From the NCBI GenBank assembly GCA_039034015.1, contig JBCCBM010000015.1:29075-93074 (forward strand): a DNA stretch of 64,000 nt. Reading direction: 5' to 3'. A program made the position numbers and the translations under genes. The stretch comes from Acuticoccus sp039034015. Lineage in GTDB: Bacteria; Pseudomonadota; Alphaproteobacteria; Rhizobiales; Amorphaceae. This document shows, in pieces, positions 33,497-41,824 of the stretch (position 1 is the stretch's first letter; the number at the start of each line of letters is the position of its first letter). The notes below the pieces were generated by a model. The model was given only the letters and a program-made list of their open reading frames with translations, ran no database searches and was not told the DNA's origin.

Positions 33497-35830
33497 CTAC
33501 ATGGCGCGCCAGTCGCCCGCCGCCTCAAAGGCGCCGGCGGCCCGGTAGATGGTGCTTTCATCATAGCGCTTGCCGATCAGCATGAGGCCGACCGGCAGCC
33601 CGTCTGACATGCCGCATGGGATCGACATGGCCGGATGGCCGGTGACATCGAACGGCGCCGTGTTGCGCAGCATCTCGAACGAGCGCTGGCACCAGGTTGC
33701 AAGGTCCACCGAATGATCGGGGATGGGCGTCGCCTTCATGGCTGTGGTGGGCATCAACAGAAGATCGTAGGACGCCAAGACCTTGTTGTACTCTTCGCGC
33801 AGTTTTCGCGACAGATTTTGCGCCTTCGCATAATAGTGGCCGCGATGGTGTTTTAGGTAATACTGCCCCACAAACATCGTGATTTTGAGTGTGTCGCTGA
33901 GTTCGTCGGCGCGGCTGCGCCAATTGGCGTGGTAGTCGAGCAGCGAGGTGGTGTACATGCCCTCCCAGCCGGTGCCCATGCCGTTGCCGTGCATCATCTG
34001 GTTGGTGGCGCCCTCGGACGCAATTGGCGTCCAGATCGGGAGGCCGTGGAGGTGCCACGGGACGGAAATTTCATCCACCGAGGCGCCCATGCGGGCAAAG
34101 AGTTCGGCGCCGGCGCGCACCTTTGCGTCCACATCCGGCTCGCTCTCGGCAAGCCCAAAACCCTCTTTCACGACGCCGATCTTGAGGCCGGAGACGCCGC
34201 GGGTGACGGCGGCGGTGTAGCGGTCGGTCTCGACATTGTACTGGCGGGGGTCGAGCCCGTCTTCGCCGGCGAGGACTTCCAGCATCAGCGCGTTGTCGAT
34301 CACGTTGGCAGTCATGGGGCCGGTGTGGTCGATCGTCGCCTCGATGGGCATGACGCCGGTGTAGGGCACAAGGCCGTGGGTGGGCTTCATGCCATAAATG
34401 CCGCACCAGCTGGCGGGCATGCGGATAGAGCCGCCCTGGTCGCCGCCGATGGACATGTCCACGTCGCCGTTCGCCACCAGCGCCGCGGAGCCGGAGGATG
34501 AGCCGCCCGCCGAATAGCCACGCTTGTGGGGGTTGTGGCAGGGGCCGGTGGCGTTGGTGTGGGAGCCGCCGGAGAAACAAAAATACTCGCAGTGGGCCTT
34601 GCCTGTGATGGTCGCCCCCGCATCCAAAAGGCGGGTGACGATGGTGGCGTCCACATCGGGGGTGTAGCCGCGAAGGGTCGCCGCGCCGTTCATCATGGGG
34701 ACGCCGGCGAGGCACACATTGTCCTTCACCGCCACCGTGCGGCCCTGGAGCGGACCACGGGGGGCGCCGCGCACCTCTGTTTTAACGTACCAGGCGTTGA
34801 GGGGATTTTCCTCCTCGCTGGGCCGGTGGCCGGACGTGCGCGGGTAAATCACCGGCGGAAGATAGTCCGGCATGGAATCCACAATGTCGTAGGCGTCGAG
34901 CGAGCCTTTCATAGAATCCAAGAACTCTTGGATCCTGGCATCGGACATGTGCATGCCAAGCTCTTCGACAATGTCTTTGAGCTGGGCGAAGGTGGGGCGC
35001 TGCACAGTCATGGTCGCGATCCTGTCGCTGAGGGAGACCTTCGCGGCCTTCATGGTGATGGTGCCGGCGGGCGGGGCGCCCGAACCGCTGAAGACGGGCT
35101 TGGCCTTGGCCGCCGCGCCGCCGCCAAAACCGGTGAACTCGTCAATCAGCGCGGGGTTGGCGGCGTCCGACCCTGCGATCTCGCCGGTGATCGTGCCCTT
35201 TTGGATGAGGAGCACGCGGTCGGAAAGTTCGGTGATGAAATCAAGGCTTTGCTCGACCAAGACGATGGCAATGCCCCGCCGGCGGTTCAGCTCTTTCAAG
35301 AGGGCAATGATCTCGTCGATGATCGAGGGTTGGATGCCCTCGGTGGGTTCGTCCAGCAGGATGAGGTCCGGCTCTGAGATGAGACAGCGGGCGAGCGCCA
35401 GGAGTTGCTGTTCGCCGCCCGACAGCGCGCCCCCGTCCCGGTCGAGCAGGCGCTCGATCCGTGGGAACTCGATGAGGATATTGCGCACCGCATCCTCTTC
35501 GTCCGCGCCGTGGGCGGCGACGCCCATGCGAAGATTGTCCCGCACGGAAAGGTTGGGGAAGATGCCGCGGCCTTGGGGGACGTAGCCAAGGCCGTATTGT
35601 GCGCGCTCGCCAGGGCGCATGTCGGTAACGTCAACGCCGCCATAGGTCACCGCGCCGCCGGTGGCGGGGACGAGGCCCATCAGCGTCTTCATGAGGGTGG
35701 ATTTCCCCATGCCGTTGTGGCCAAGGACGCCGACAATTTCGCCATCGTTGACGGTGATGTCGATGCCGTGGAGCACGGGCACACGGCCATAGCCGGCGGT
35801 GAGGCCGCGGACTTCCAGAAGGGCCGTCAT
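33497..35830 (-). CDS. Fusion protein: LivF/UrtE-type ABC transporter ATPase joined to an amidase
   Basis: One open frame of 777 residues. Residues 1-235 form a complete branched-chain-amino-acid/urea-type ABC ATPase: Walker A GHNGMGKST (37-45), Q-loop VPQGRGIFPNLSV, signature LSGGEQ (136-141), Walker B LILLDEP and H-loop substitute VEQSLDFI. A linker of about 38 Gly/Ala/Lys-rich residues follows. From M274 to the end is a full amidase-signature enzyme with K369 (AVKDNV), S444 (AGGSSSGS) and S468 (GGDQGGSIRMPASW). The spacings of 75 and 24 equal those of the Rhodococcus nitrile-pathway amidase (K96, S171, S195). M274 (base 35011) has AGGAT upstream and could be an internal start. The 5' end overlaps the LivG-type gene (ATGA). 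Predicted to hydrolyse the imported amide at the membrane. Confidence 0.87.
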   Translation of the reverse strand: MTALLEVRGLTAGYGRVPVLHGIDITVNDGEIVGVLGHNGMGKSTLMKTLMGLVPATGGAVTYGGVDVTDMRPGERAQYGLGYVPQGRGIFPNLSVRDNLRMGVAAHGADEEDAVRNILIEFPRIERLLDRDGGALSGGEQQLLALARCLISEPDLILLDEPTEGIQPSIIDEIIALLKELNRRRGIAIVLVEQSLDFITELSDRVLLIQKGTITGEIAGSDAANPALIDEFTGFGGGAAAKAKPVFSGSGAPPAGTITMKAAKVSLSDRIATMTVQRPTFAQLKDIVEELGMHMSDARIQEFLDSMKGSLDAYDIVDSMPDYLPPVIYPRTSGHRPSEEENPLNAWYVKTEVRGAPRGPLQGRTVAVKDNVCLAGVPMMNGAATLRGYTPDVDATIVTRLLDAGATITGKAHCEYFCFSGGSHTNATGPCHNPHKRGYSAGGSSSGSAALVANGDVDMSIGGDQGGSIRMPASWCGIYGMKPTHGLVPYTGVMPIEATIDHTGPMTANVIDNALMLEVLAGEDGLDPRQYNVETDRYTAAVTRGVSGLKIGVVKEGFGLAESEPDVDAKVRAGAELFARMGASVDEISVPWHLHGLPIWTPIASEGATNQMMHGNGMGTGWEGMYTTSLLDYHANWRSRADELSDTLKITMFVGQYYLKHHRGHYYAKAQNLSRKLREEYNKVLASYDLLLMPTTAMKATPIPDHSVDLATWCQRSFEMLRNTAPFDVTGHPAMSIPCGMSDGLPVGLMLIGKRYDESTIYRAAGAFEAAGDWRAM

Positions 35831-36549
35831 GCGCGGTGCCCGAGGTAAACTTCGCGGGCGCGGGGGTCGGCGGAGATGGCATCCATGGTGTCATCCATCA
35901 GGATGCTGCCTTCGTGAAACAGGGTCACCTGTTTGGAAATCATGCGGATGAACTGCATGTCGTGCTCGACGACAATCATGGCCGCGGTCTCGTTGATTTC
36001 CTTGATGAGATCGGCGGTGCGCGCGGTCTCTTCGTGGGTCATGCCGGCGGCGGGCTCATCCAGGAGGACGAGCCAGGGGTCTGCGGCGACCACCATGCCA
36101 AGCTCCACCCATTGGCGTTGGCCGTGGGCAAGGCTCCCAACAAGTTTTGCCGCAATGTCGCCAAGCTGCAGCCGCTCAATGGTTTGTGCGGTGAGGGCGG
36201 CGGCGCGTTTGGCGGTGTGCCAGCGGCGGGCGGAGATCCAGATGTTTTCCCGCGCCGTGAGCCCGTCAAACACGTTCGGGACTTGGGTTTTGATGCCGAC
36301 GCCGAGGCGGGCCACCGCATGGGGCTCGCGGCCGGCGACGTGCACATCGCGGATCACGACATCGCCCGCGGTGGGGGTGAGCTGGCCGGTGAGGCATTTG
36401 AAGAAGGTCGATTTGCCCGCGCCGTTGGGGCCGATCAGGCAGCGCAATTCATTGTCCCAGAGCGAGAAGTCCACGTGGTCCACCGCGCGGACGCCGCCGA
36501 AGTGCATGGAAAGGTTGCGCGTTTCCAGGACCACATCGCCGCGCCTCAT
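35827..36549 (-). CDS. ABC transporter ATP-binding protein (LivG/UrtD type)
   Basis: A 240-residue cytoplasmic ATPase subunit. Motifs are Walker A GPNGAGKST, then LTGQLTPTAGDV, signature region LAHGQRQWVELGM, Walker B WLVLLDEPAAGMTHEET and H-loop VVEHDMQFIR. GMTHEET is typical of the LivG/UrtD subfamily, where AGM(S/T)xxE follows Walker B. The signature reads AHGQRQ rather than LSGGQ, as in UrtD proteins. It starts at the ATG at 36549, overlapping the permease stop, and ends overlapping the fusion gene. Confidence 0.9.
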   Translation of the reverse strand: MRRGDVVLETRNLSMHFGGVRAVDHVDFSLWDNELRCLIGPNGAGKSTFFKCLTGQLTPTAGDVVIRDVHVAGREPHAVARLGVGIKTQVPNVFDGLTARENIWISARRWHTAKRAAALTAQTIERLQLGDIAAKLVGSLAHGQRQWVELGMVVAADPWLVLLDEPAAGMTHEETARTADLIKEINETAAMIVVEHDMQFIRMISKQVTLFHEGSILMDDTMDAISADPRAREVYLGHRA

Positions 36550-37604
36550 GCCCCCTCCCCCCGAGCGCCGGCGCGGGGCCTTCGCATGCGCACCCGCCGC
36601 TCCCGCGCGCGGTCGGTGCGGGCGCTGCGCCGGGCAGTCAGCCAGTTGAGCACCGTCGGGACGATGCCTTGGGGCACCAGGAGCACGAAGGCGATCAAAA
36701 TGACGCCAAGCACAAGGTTGGTGTTGATGAGCTGTTGGGTGCCGAGCGACGCGGTCAGATAGTAAAGGCCGAAGGTGGCAAGGATCGGGCCCACCAACGT
36801 GCCCCGCCCGCCGACAATCACCCAAATAATCGTGAGGGCGGCTTGGCTGAGGCTAAAGATATCGGGCGTCACGCGCGTCACGCCGACGCTGAAGAAGATG
36901 CCGCCCAGCGCTGCAATGCCCGCGCCGATGGTGAAGATGCCGAGCTTATAGGCGCGCGTGTCATAGGCGAGGAGTTCGGCGCGGGTTTCATTCTCGCGGA
37001 TGGCCACGCACACGCGGCCAAAATGGGTGCGGACGAGCCAACCACAGAAGACGTAGGCGAGGATGAGCGCGGCCATGGCAACGTAAAAGGTTTGCTCGGG
37101 GAAGAGCATCGCCGCACCGTCACCCGGGATGTTGAGGGGCGCGGCACCCGTGCCGTTAAAACCGCCGAGGAGGGCGTTGCCGATCTTGTATTCAGGCCCG
37201 GATGTGCGGCGCAGGAGCGAATAAAGGATGAGCGTGACGGTGAGCGTGATGACGGCCAAGTAAACATCGGAGACACGACCGTAGAAGATGAAGTAGCCGA
37301 GCATGGCGGCGAAGATGGCGGCGACTGCAATGCCGACGAAGATTGCGCCGGTGGAGCCGCCGATGTTGGCGGCGGCGATGGCGTACGCATAGGCGCCGAT
37401 GCCGAAGAAGGCGGTTTGGCCAAAACAGAGGATGCCGCCATAGCCCCAAACGAGGGCAAGGCTGAGCGCCAGGATGGCAAGGCCAATCACCTGGGTGAGC
37501 GTCAAGATCGTGACGAAGTTGAGGATGCTGGGTGCAATCAGCGTGAAGAGCGCGGCGAGCGCTGCGATAAAAAGGGTCCCACGGAAGTCGCCGGCAATCT
37601 TCAT
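36546..37604 (-). CDS. ABC transporter permease (LivM/UrtC type)
   Basis: A 352-residue permease with about nine or ten helices. Family segments are LALSLALVWGYGGILCFGQTAFFGIGAYAYAIA, DVYLAVITLTVTLILYSLL, RVCVAIRENETRAELLAYDTRAYKLGIF (the cytoplasmic EAA-like loop contacting the ATPase) and TIIWVIVGGRGTLVGPI. The C-terminal 30 residues are very basic (RRSARTDRARERRVRMRRPR). Its start overlaps the stop of the partner permease by 1 base (TAATG). Confidence 0.9.
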   Translation of the reverse strand: MKIAGDFRGTLFIAALAALFTLIAPSILNFVTILTLTQVIGLAILALSLALVWGYGGILCFGQTAFFGIGAYAYAIAAANIGGSTGAIFVGIAVAAIFAAMLGYFIFYGRVSDVYLAVITLTVTLILYSLLRRTSGPEYKIGNALLGGFNGTGAAPLNIPGDGAAMLFPEQTFYVAMAALILAYVFCGWLVRTHFGRVCVAIRENETRAELLAYDTRAYKLGIFTIGAGIAALGGIFFSVGVTRVTPDIFSLSQAALTIIWVIVGGRGTLVGPILATFGLYYLTASLGTQQLINTNLVLGVILIAFVLLVPQGIVPTVLNWLTARRSARTDRARERRVRMRRPRAGARGEGA

Positions 37605-38473
37605 TATTGGCTCTTCTTGAAGAACCGGCCGGTGATGCCGGTCGGCATGAGCCGCAGGAGGATGATCGCCGCCAGAAGCAGCGCCACCTCGCCCATGGTG
37701 GGCCCGGTGACGAACGAGATGAACCCGTTGAGCCCGCCCAGAAGGATTGAGGCAGACGTGGTGCCGGCAAGGATCGCCGCGCCGCCAGAGATGACGGTGA
37801 TGAACGCCTTTGCGATGTAGATGGAGCCGATGGTGGGCAAGACGCCGGTGATCGGCGCAAGAAGCCCGCCCGCAAGGCCGGAGACGGCGGCGCCCAGCCC
37901 AAAGGTGATCATGTAAATCTTTGAGGTCGAGACGCCGAGGGCGGCGGCCATGTCCGCGTTTTGCATGGTGCCGCGGGCAACGAGGCCGAGCGTTGTGAAT
38001 TTTAGCACCAGGTAGACGGCGACGAGGAGCGCGATGGTGACGCCGATCAAGAACAGCTCGTAGCCGGAGGAGGTGTAGTCGCCGATGGTGACGACGCCGA
38101 GCGGGGGCGAGATGGTGGTGGTGGTGGACGCGCCGAAGATGGAAGTGATGAGGCCAATGAAGAGGAGTGAGAGGCCCCACGTGGCCAGAAGCGTGTCGAT
38201 CATCCGCCCGTAAAGCCAGCGGATGAGGAGGCGCTCGACGATGACGCCGATGATGCCCACCACGAGAGGGGCGAGCACCAGCATCGCGAACCAAAGGTTC
38301 ACGCCGTTGTTGGTTGCCACCACCACGGTGTATCCGCCCAGCATCAAGAATTCGCCGTGGGCAAGGTTGATGACGCGCATCATGCCAAAGATGATCGCAA
38401 GGCCGAGGCTGATGAGCGCAAGATTTGCGATCACATAGACGATCTGCAACCCGAGCGAGAGGACGAGGTCCAT
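37604..38473 (-). CDS. ABC transporter permease (LivH/UrtB type)
   Basis: A 289-residue permease with about eight helices. Motifs are LALISLGLAIIFGMMRVINLAHGEFLMLGGY, LLATWGLSLLFIGL, RGTMQNADMAAALGVSTSKIYMITFGLGAAVSGLAGGL (cytoplasmic coupling loop) and ISGGAAILAGTTSASILLGG. It pairs with the LivM-type subunit encoded next. The UrtB-like MQN in the coupling loop, rather than the REN or RDN of LivH, supports the urea/short-amide subgroup. Confidence 0.9.
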   Translation of the reverse strand: MDLVLSLGLQIVYVIANLALISLGLAIIFGMMRVINLAHGEFLMLGGYTVVVATNNGVNLWFAMLVLAPLVVGIIGVIVERLLIRWLYGRMIDTLLATWGLSLLFIGLITSIFGASTTTTISPPLGVVTIGDYTSSGYELFLIGVTIALLVAVYLVLKFTTLGLVARGTMQNADMAAALGVSTSKIYMITFGLGAAVSGLAGGLLAPITGVLPTIGSIYIAKAFITVISGGAAILAGTTSASILLGGLNGFISFVTGPTMGEVALLLAAIILLRLMPTGITGRFFKKSQ

Positions 38474-38499
38474 TTCGGTCCCTTCAAGGCGGCCGGTGG

Positions 38500-38525
38500 T
38501 CGGCCCGCAAGGGTTTGCGGGCCGA
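38500..38525 (-). terminator. Strong hairpin between amide-binding-protein and permease genes
   Basis: TCGGCCCGCAA and TTGCGGGCCGA form a perfect 11-bp stem with a 4-base loop, starting 5 bases after the binding-protein stop codon on the minus strand. The next gene starts about 26 bases on and there is no U-tract. It therefore probably stabilises the binding-protein mRNA or terminates partially. Confidence 0.55.
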
Positions 38526-38530
38526 GGTCG

Positions 38531-39781
38531 TTAGATGTCGATGCCCGCAGCCGCGAGCCCATTCTCAAACTTGAAGGTGGCTTGGTTCGGATCGGCCACA
38601 AGATCACACACGAGGAGGGTGTCCGCCGGCGGCTGCGCCTCGTAACTCTCGATGATGTTGAAGCTTTGATCTTTGAGCTCGGCGAGATAAACATTCTGTA
38701 GGGCGTGGTTTGTCTTCGGCTCAACTTCCACGCGGCCGGACGGGCCGTCGAAGCCGATCCCCGTGCGGAGCGCCTCGATGACCGCCATGCGCTCAGCGGT
38801 GCCGGCCGCCTTCACCCCTTCGGCCCAAAGGTATGCCGCCTCGTAGGAGCGGGCGGCAAGCTCGTTGAGCGCCGGCGCGTCGGCCCCCATGCGGTCCTTG
38901 AATCGCTTCACGAAGGCGGCGTTCGCCTCGCTGGGGATCTCTTCAAAGTAGGAGTAGGCGCAGATCATGCCGTCGCCCTCCTCCGCGGAGATGAGCTTGT
39001 GCTCGTTGCCGACGCCGAACGTTGTGGAGGCGATGGGGACGTTCTTGTTCATGCCCGCCGCCGCGTATTGGCGATAGAACGAGACGTGCGCCCCGCCCAC
39101 CAACGCCGACATCACCATGTCAGGATTGGCGGCCTGGATCTTTTTGATGGTCGGGCCAAAGTTGGTGACATCGAGGGGGAAGAATTCGGTTTCCACCGTC
39201 TCACCGCCATTGTCCTTCACGTACTTTTGGACCCACTGGGCGGTGATTTGCCCGTAGTTATAGTCGGCGGCAACAATATAAACCTTCTTGCCCCACTTGT
39301 TCATCGTGTAGGGGACAAGCTTTTCAACTGTTTGCGCCGGGGTGGACCCGGTGCAGAAGGTGTTAAGATCGCAGACGCCGCCTTCGTACAACGTGTTGTA
39401 GAAGTAGAGCGTGCGGAAGCGGTTAAACGTCGGGCGGATCGCCTCGCGGCTGGCGGAGGTGATGCCGGCGTGGACGGTGTCGGCCCGGTCGCCCGCGGCC
39501 GCCTGGGTGGCAAACTGGGTGTAAAACTGGATCGTCGACTGCGGGTCGTAGATGGTGAGGTCGATCTCGCGGCCGAGGAGACCACCGGCGGCGTTTATCT
39601 CGTCGATGGCCATGCGCGTGGTGTCGACCATGGGCCGGCCATAAATGTCGAGCCCGCCGGACTGATCGAGGATTGAGACGAACTTGATGGGATCCGCCGC
39701 AAGGCCATGGCGGGCATAAAGGGGCGCGGCCAGTGTTGCGGCTGAGGCTGCGCCCAAAAATTGTCTGCGGTTCAACGCCAT
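38531..39781 (-). CDS. Urea/short-chain amide-type ABC transporter substrate-binding protein (UrtA/FmdD-like)
   Basis: A 416-residue type I periplasmic binding protein. The N-terminus MALNRRQFLGAASAATLAAP has a twin-arginine motif, so Tat export is likely. The mature part starts near ADPIKFVSILDQSGGLDIYGRPMVDTTRMA and contains LTIYDPQSTIQFYTQFATQAA, YNTLYEGGVCDLNTFCTGSTPAQTVEKLVPY and DYNYGQITAQWV, which fit the UrtA/FmdD subgroup. The start at 39781 is set by the Tat signal and GGAGACAAC upstream. It lies 28 bases after the flotillin gene. The fused amidase downstream suggests the ligand is an amide. Confidence 0.9.
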   Translation of the reverse strand: MALNRRQFLGAASAATLAAPLYARHGLAADPIKFVSILDQSGGLDIYGRPMVDTTRMAIDEINAAGGLLGREIDLTIYDPQSTIQFYTQFATQAAAGDRADTVHAGITSASREAIRPTFNRFRTLYFYNTLYEGGVCDLNTFCTGSTPAQTVEKLVPYTMNKWGKKVYIVAADYNYGQITAQWVQKYVKDNGGETVETEFFPLDVTNFGPTIKKIQAANPDMVMSALVGGAHVSFYRQYAAAGMNKNVPIASTTFGVGNEHKLISAEEGDGMICAYSYFEEIPSEANAAFVKRFKDRMGADAPALNELAARSYEAAYLWAEGVKAAGTAERMAVIEALRTGIGFDGPSGRVEVEPKTNHALQNVYLAELKDQSFNIIESYEAQPPADTLLVCDLVADPNQATFKFENGLAAAGIDI

Positions 39782-39809
39782 TGTTGTCTCCTTGGCCGCT
39801 GACGGATCG

Positions 39810-41423
39810 TCAGTCGTTTTTGTCCGGTGTTTCAGTGTCGTCAGCGGCAGGGGGTCGGTCCTGCAGCGGCTCGGTGATGCCTTTGACGCCATCTGCGATA
39901 TTGAGGCCAACCTCTTCGCCAAGCTTTTTGACCGCCGGAAGCTGGAGCGCGAGCCCCAACACGCCGTCCACCACCTGGTTGACGCCATTGCCGCCCGCGC
40001 CTGCACCGCCGCCAGACCCGCCGCCAATCCCGGTGATGTGGTTGACGCGGATCGACTGGATTTTTTCCGTCGGCTTCATCAGCCCCTCGACCACGGTGGG
40101 AAGGGCCCGCAATCGCGCCTCGTCGAGCTTCAGTCGCATCAACGCCTCGCTCTGGGCGTTTTCGGCGGCGACGAGCGCCGCGGTCCCCTCCGCCTGTGCC
40201 AAAAGCTCGGACTTTGAGGCGGCCGCGCGCTCAAGCTTTGCCTTCGCCTCCGCCTCGGCCATCGCGACCACTGTGCCCGCTTCTGAGGCAACGCGGGTGT
40301 CGTCCACCTCCGCCTGCTCCTTGGCGCGGATGAGGGCAAGGGTGCGGTCGCGCTCGGCAGCTGCCTTTTCGCGCGCGGTGCGGACCTCTTCGTCGGCCTC
40401 CGCCTCCTCGGCCTCGGCGGCCTTTGCACGGGCCTCGGCCTGCGCCTCCTCGATCTTCTTGGCCGCCAGCGCCACGGCCTTGTCGTATCTTACGGTTTCG
40501 ACGCTGAGCTCGCTCTCCACCTTTTCGCGCGTGAGGTCGCGATCCTTCGCGATCTCGGTCATGCGCACTTCGCGCTCGCGCTCAATTCGGGCGGCATCGC
40601 GGCGCTTTTCGGCCGCGGCCTGCTCCTCGGCCACATCGGCCATGCTTTTGGCCCGGGCGGTCTCGATCGCCCGTTGCTGCGCGATCGTCGCCTCTTCCTC
40701 CTCCTGGCCGATGGTCAACTTGCGCTTTGTGGCGTCAAGCTGGCTCTGGCGCACGGCCACTTCCGCGTCCGCCTCAATGGCGGCGCGCTCTTTCTTGTTG
40801 ACGGAGATGATCTCGCTGAGGCGCCGCATGCCGAGCGCGTTGAAGGCGTTGTTCTCATCAAGGGCGTGGAACGGGGTTTGGTCGAGCCGCGTGATGGAGA
40901 CGCTCTCCAAGACAAGCCCGTTGAGTTTGAGGTTTGGCGCCAGAATTGCGCTCACGGCGGCGCTGTATTCGCCGCGATTGTCTTGCAGACCATCCATGGT
41001 GTAGCCGGCTGCGACGGAGAGCATGGAATCCACAAGCTTGCCCTCCAGCGTTTCGGCAAGCTCTGAGGAGCGGAAGGACTTTCCGCCCAGCGCCTGTGCG
41101 GCGGTGGAGACGCCCTCGGGCGTTGCATCGACCCGAACGTAAAACTCCGCGCCGATGTCGACGCGGAGCCTGTCGAGGGTGATGATCGATTTCGGGCCGA
41201 GTCGTTCGATTTCGAGGCGCGAGGTCTTCATGTTGACCTCCGACACCTTGTGGAGGAACGGCAGCGCGATGCAGCCCCCTTCGGTGACGACGCGCTGGCC
41301 GCCGGCGCCTGTGCGCACCAGCGCCACCTCGCGGGTGGCCTTGCGGTAATACTTGTTGAGGAACCAAATGATCAGCAGCGCGAGGACGATCGCGACGATG
41401 AGGAAGGTTATCAGCCAAGCCAT
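39810..41423 (-). CDS. Flotillin-like SPFH domain membrane protein
   Basis: A 537-residue protein. The N-terminal anchor is MAWLITFLIVAIVLALLIIW, then an SPFH domain (about 30-230; VALVRTGAGGQRVVTEGGCIALPFLHKVSEVN). A long charged coiled coil follows (about 235-440, rich in Glu, Lys and Ala repeats, ending with the flotillin LAQAEGTAALVAAENAQ). The C-terminus is Gly-rich (GGGSGGGAGAGG) before a short amphipathic tail. Bacterial flotillins scaffold ordered membrane domains. The ATG at 41423 is chosen because it begins the membrane anchor. It lies 28 bases upstream of the amide ABC operon on the same strand, and co-transcription is possible. Confidence 0.9.
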   Translation of the reverse strand: MAWLITFLIVAIVLALLIIWFLNKYYRKATREVALVRTGAGGQRVVTEGGCIALPFLHKVSEVNMKTSRLEIERLGPKSIITLDRLRVDIGAEFYVRVDATPEGVSTAAQALGGKSFRSSELAETLEGKLVDSMLSVAAGYTMDGLQDNRGEYSAAVSAILAPNLKLNGLVLESVSITRLDQTPFHALDENNAFNALGMRRLSEIISVNKKERAAIEADAEVAVRQSQLDATKRKLTIGQEEEEATIAQQRAIETARAKSMADVAEEQAAAEKRRDAARIEREREVRMTEIAKDRDLTREKVESELSVETVRYDKAVALAAKKIEEAQAEARAKAAEAEEAEADEEVRTAREKAAAERDRTLALIRAKEQAEVDDTRVASEAGTVVAMAEAEAKAKLERAAASKSELLAQAEGTAALVAAENAQSEALMRLKLDEARLRALPTVVEGLMKPTEKIQSIRVNHITGIGGGSGGGAGAGGNGVNQVVDGVLGLALQLPAVKKLGEEVGLNIADGVKGITEPLQDRPPAADDTETPDKND

Positions 41424-41578
41424 AGCGGACCTCAAAAGTGCACGTTGGCGCACCTGGCCAATCCGTACCCGCGACCAGCGAACCTCTTGAGGCCCCAGCA
41501 AACGAGACACGATCGACGGGTGTCAACGTGTTTGTTTCGCTGTGGTGCAACTGCCGTACCAACGGCGCGATGATGAAA

Positions 41579-41588
41579 GGGGGGGGGG
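41579..41588. repeat. Homopolymeric G tract
   Basis: A run of about ten G residues lies between the flotillin gene and tRNA-Lys, about 155 bases upstream of the flotillin start. It could vary in length by slippage. It is not inside a recognised gene. Confidence 0.6.
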
Positions 41589-41592
41589 TGGG

Positions 41593-41668
41593 TGGTACGC
41601 CGGCTCGGACTCGAACCGAGGACCGTTCGATTAAAAGTCGAATGCTCTACCAGCTGAGCTACCGGCGC
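41593..41668 (-). tRNA. tRNA-Lys (anticodon TTT)
   Basis: On the minus strand the acceptor GCGCCGG pairs with CCGGCGT (one G-U pair). The D-arm GCTC/GAGC, anticodon stem TTCGA/TCGAA with loop CTTTTAA (anticodon TTT) and T-arm with GGTTCGAGTCC are intact. CCA is encoded. Confidence 0.95.
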
Positions 41669-41751
41669 CCACGAGCGACTAGTTAGCCCGCACGGGGCGC
41701 TTGCACAAGCCGCGCGCGCGCCTGTGCCGCAAGGCGGGGCGCCTGTGGAGA

Positions 41752-41766
41752 TTAATCAACCGTTAA
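41752..41766 (+). promoter_or_regulatory. Perfect CtrA-type box upstream of a degenerate GGDEF gene
   Basis: TTAATCAACCGTTAA is an exact TTAA-N7-TTAA motif, followed by CC. It ends 58 bases before the ATG at 41825. That distance suits an activating CtrA site at the -35 region with a start point near 41795. Confidence 0.6.
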
Positions 41767-41824
41767 CCACACCAGCGCAGCCTCTCCCAAACGGCCGAAA
41801 CGAGCCGAAACACGAGGCAAACCG

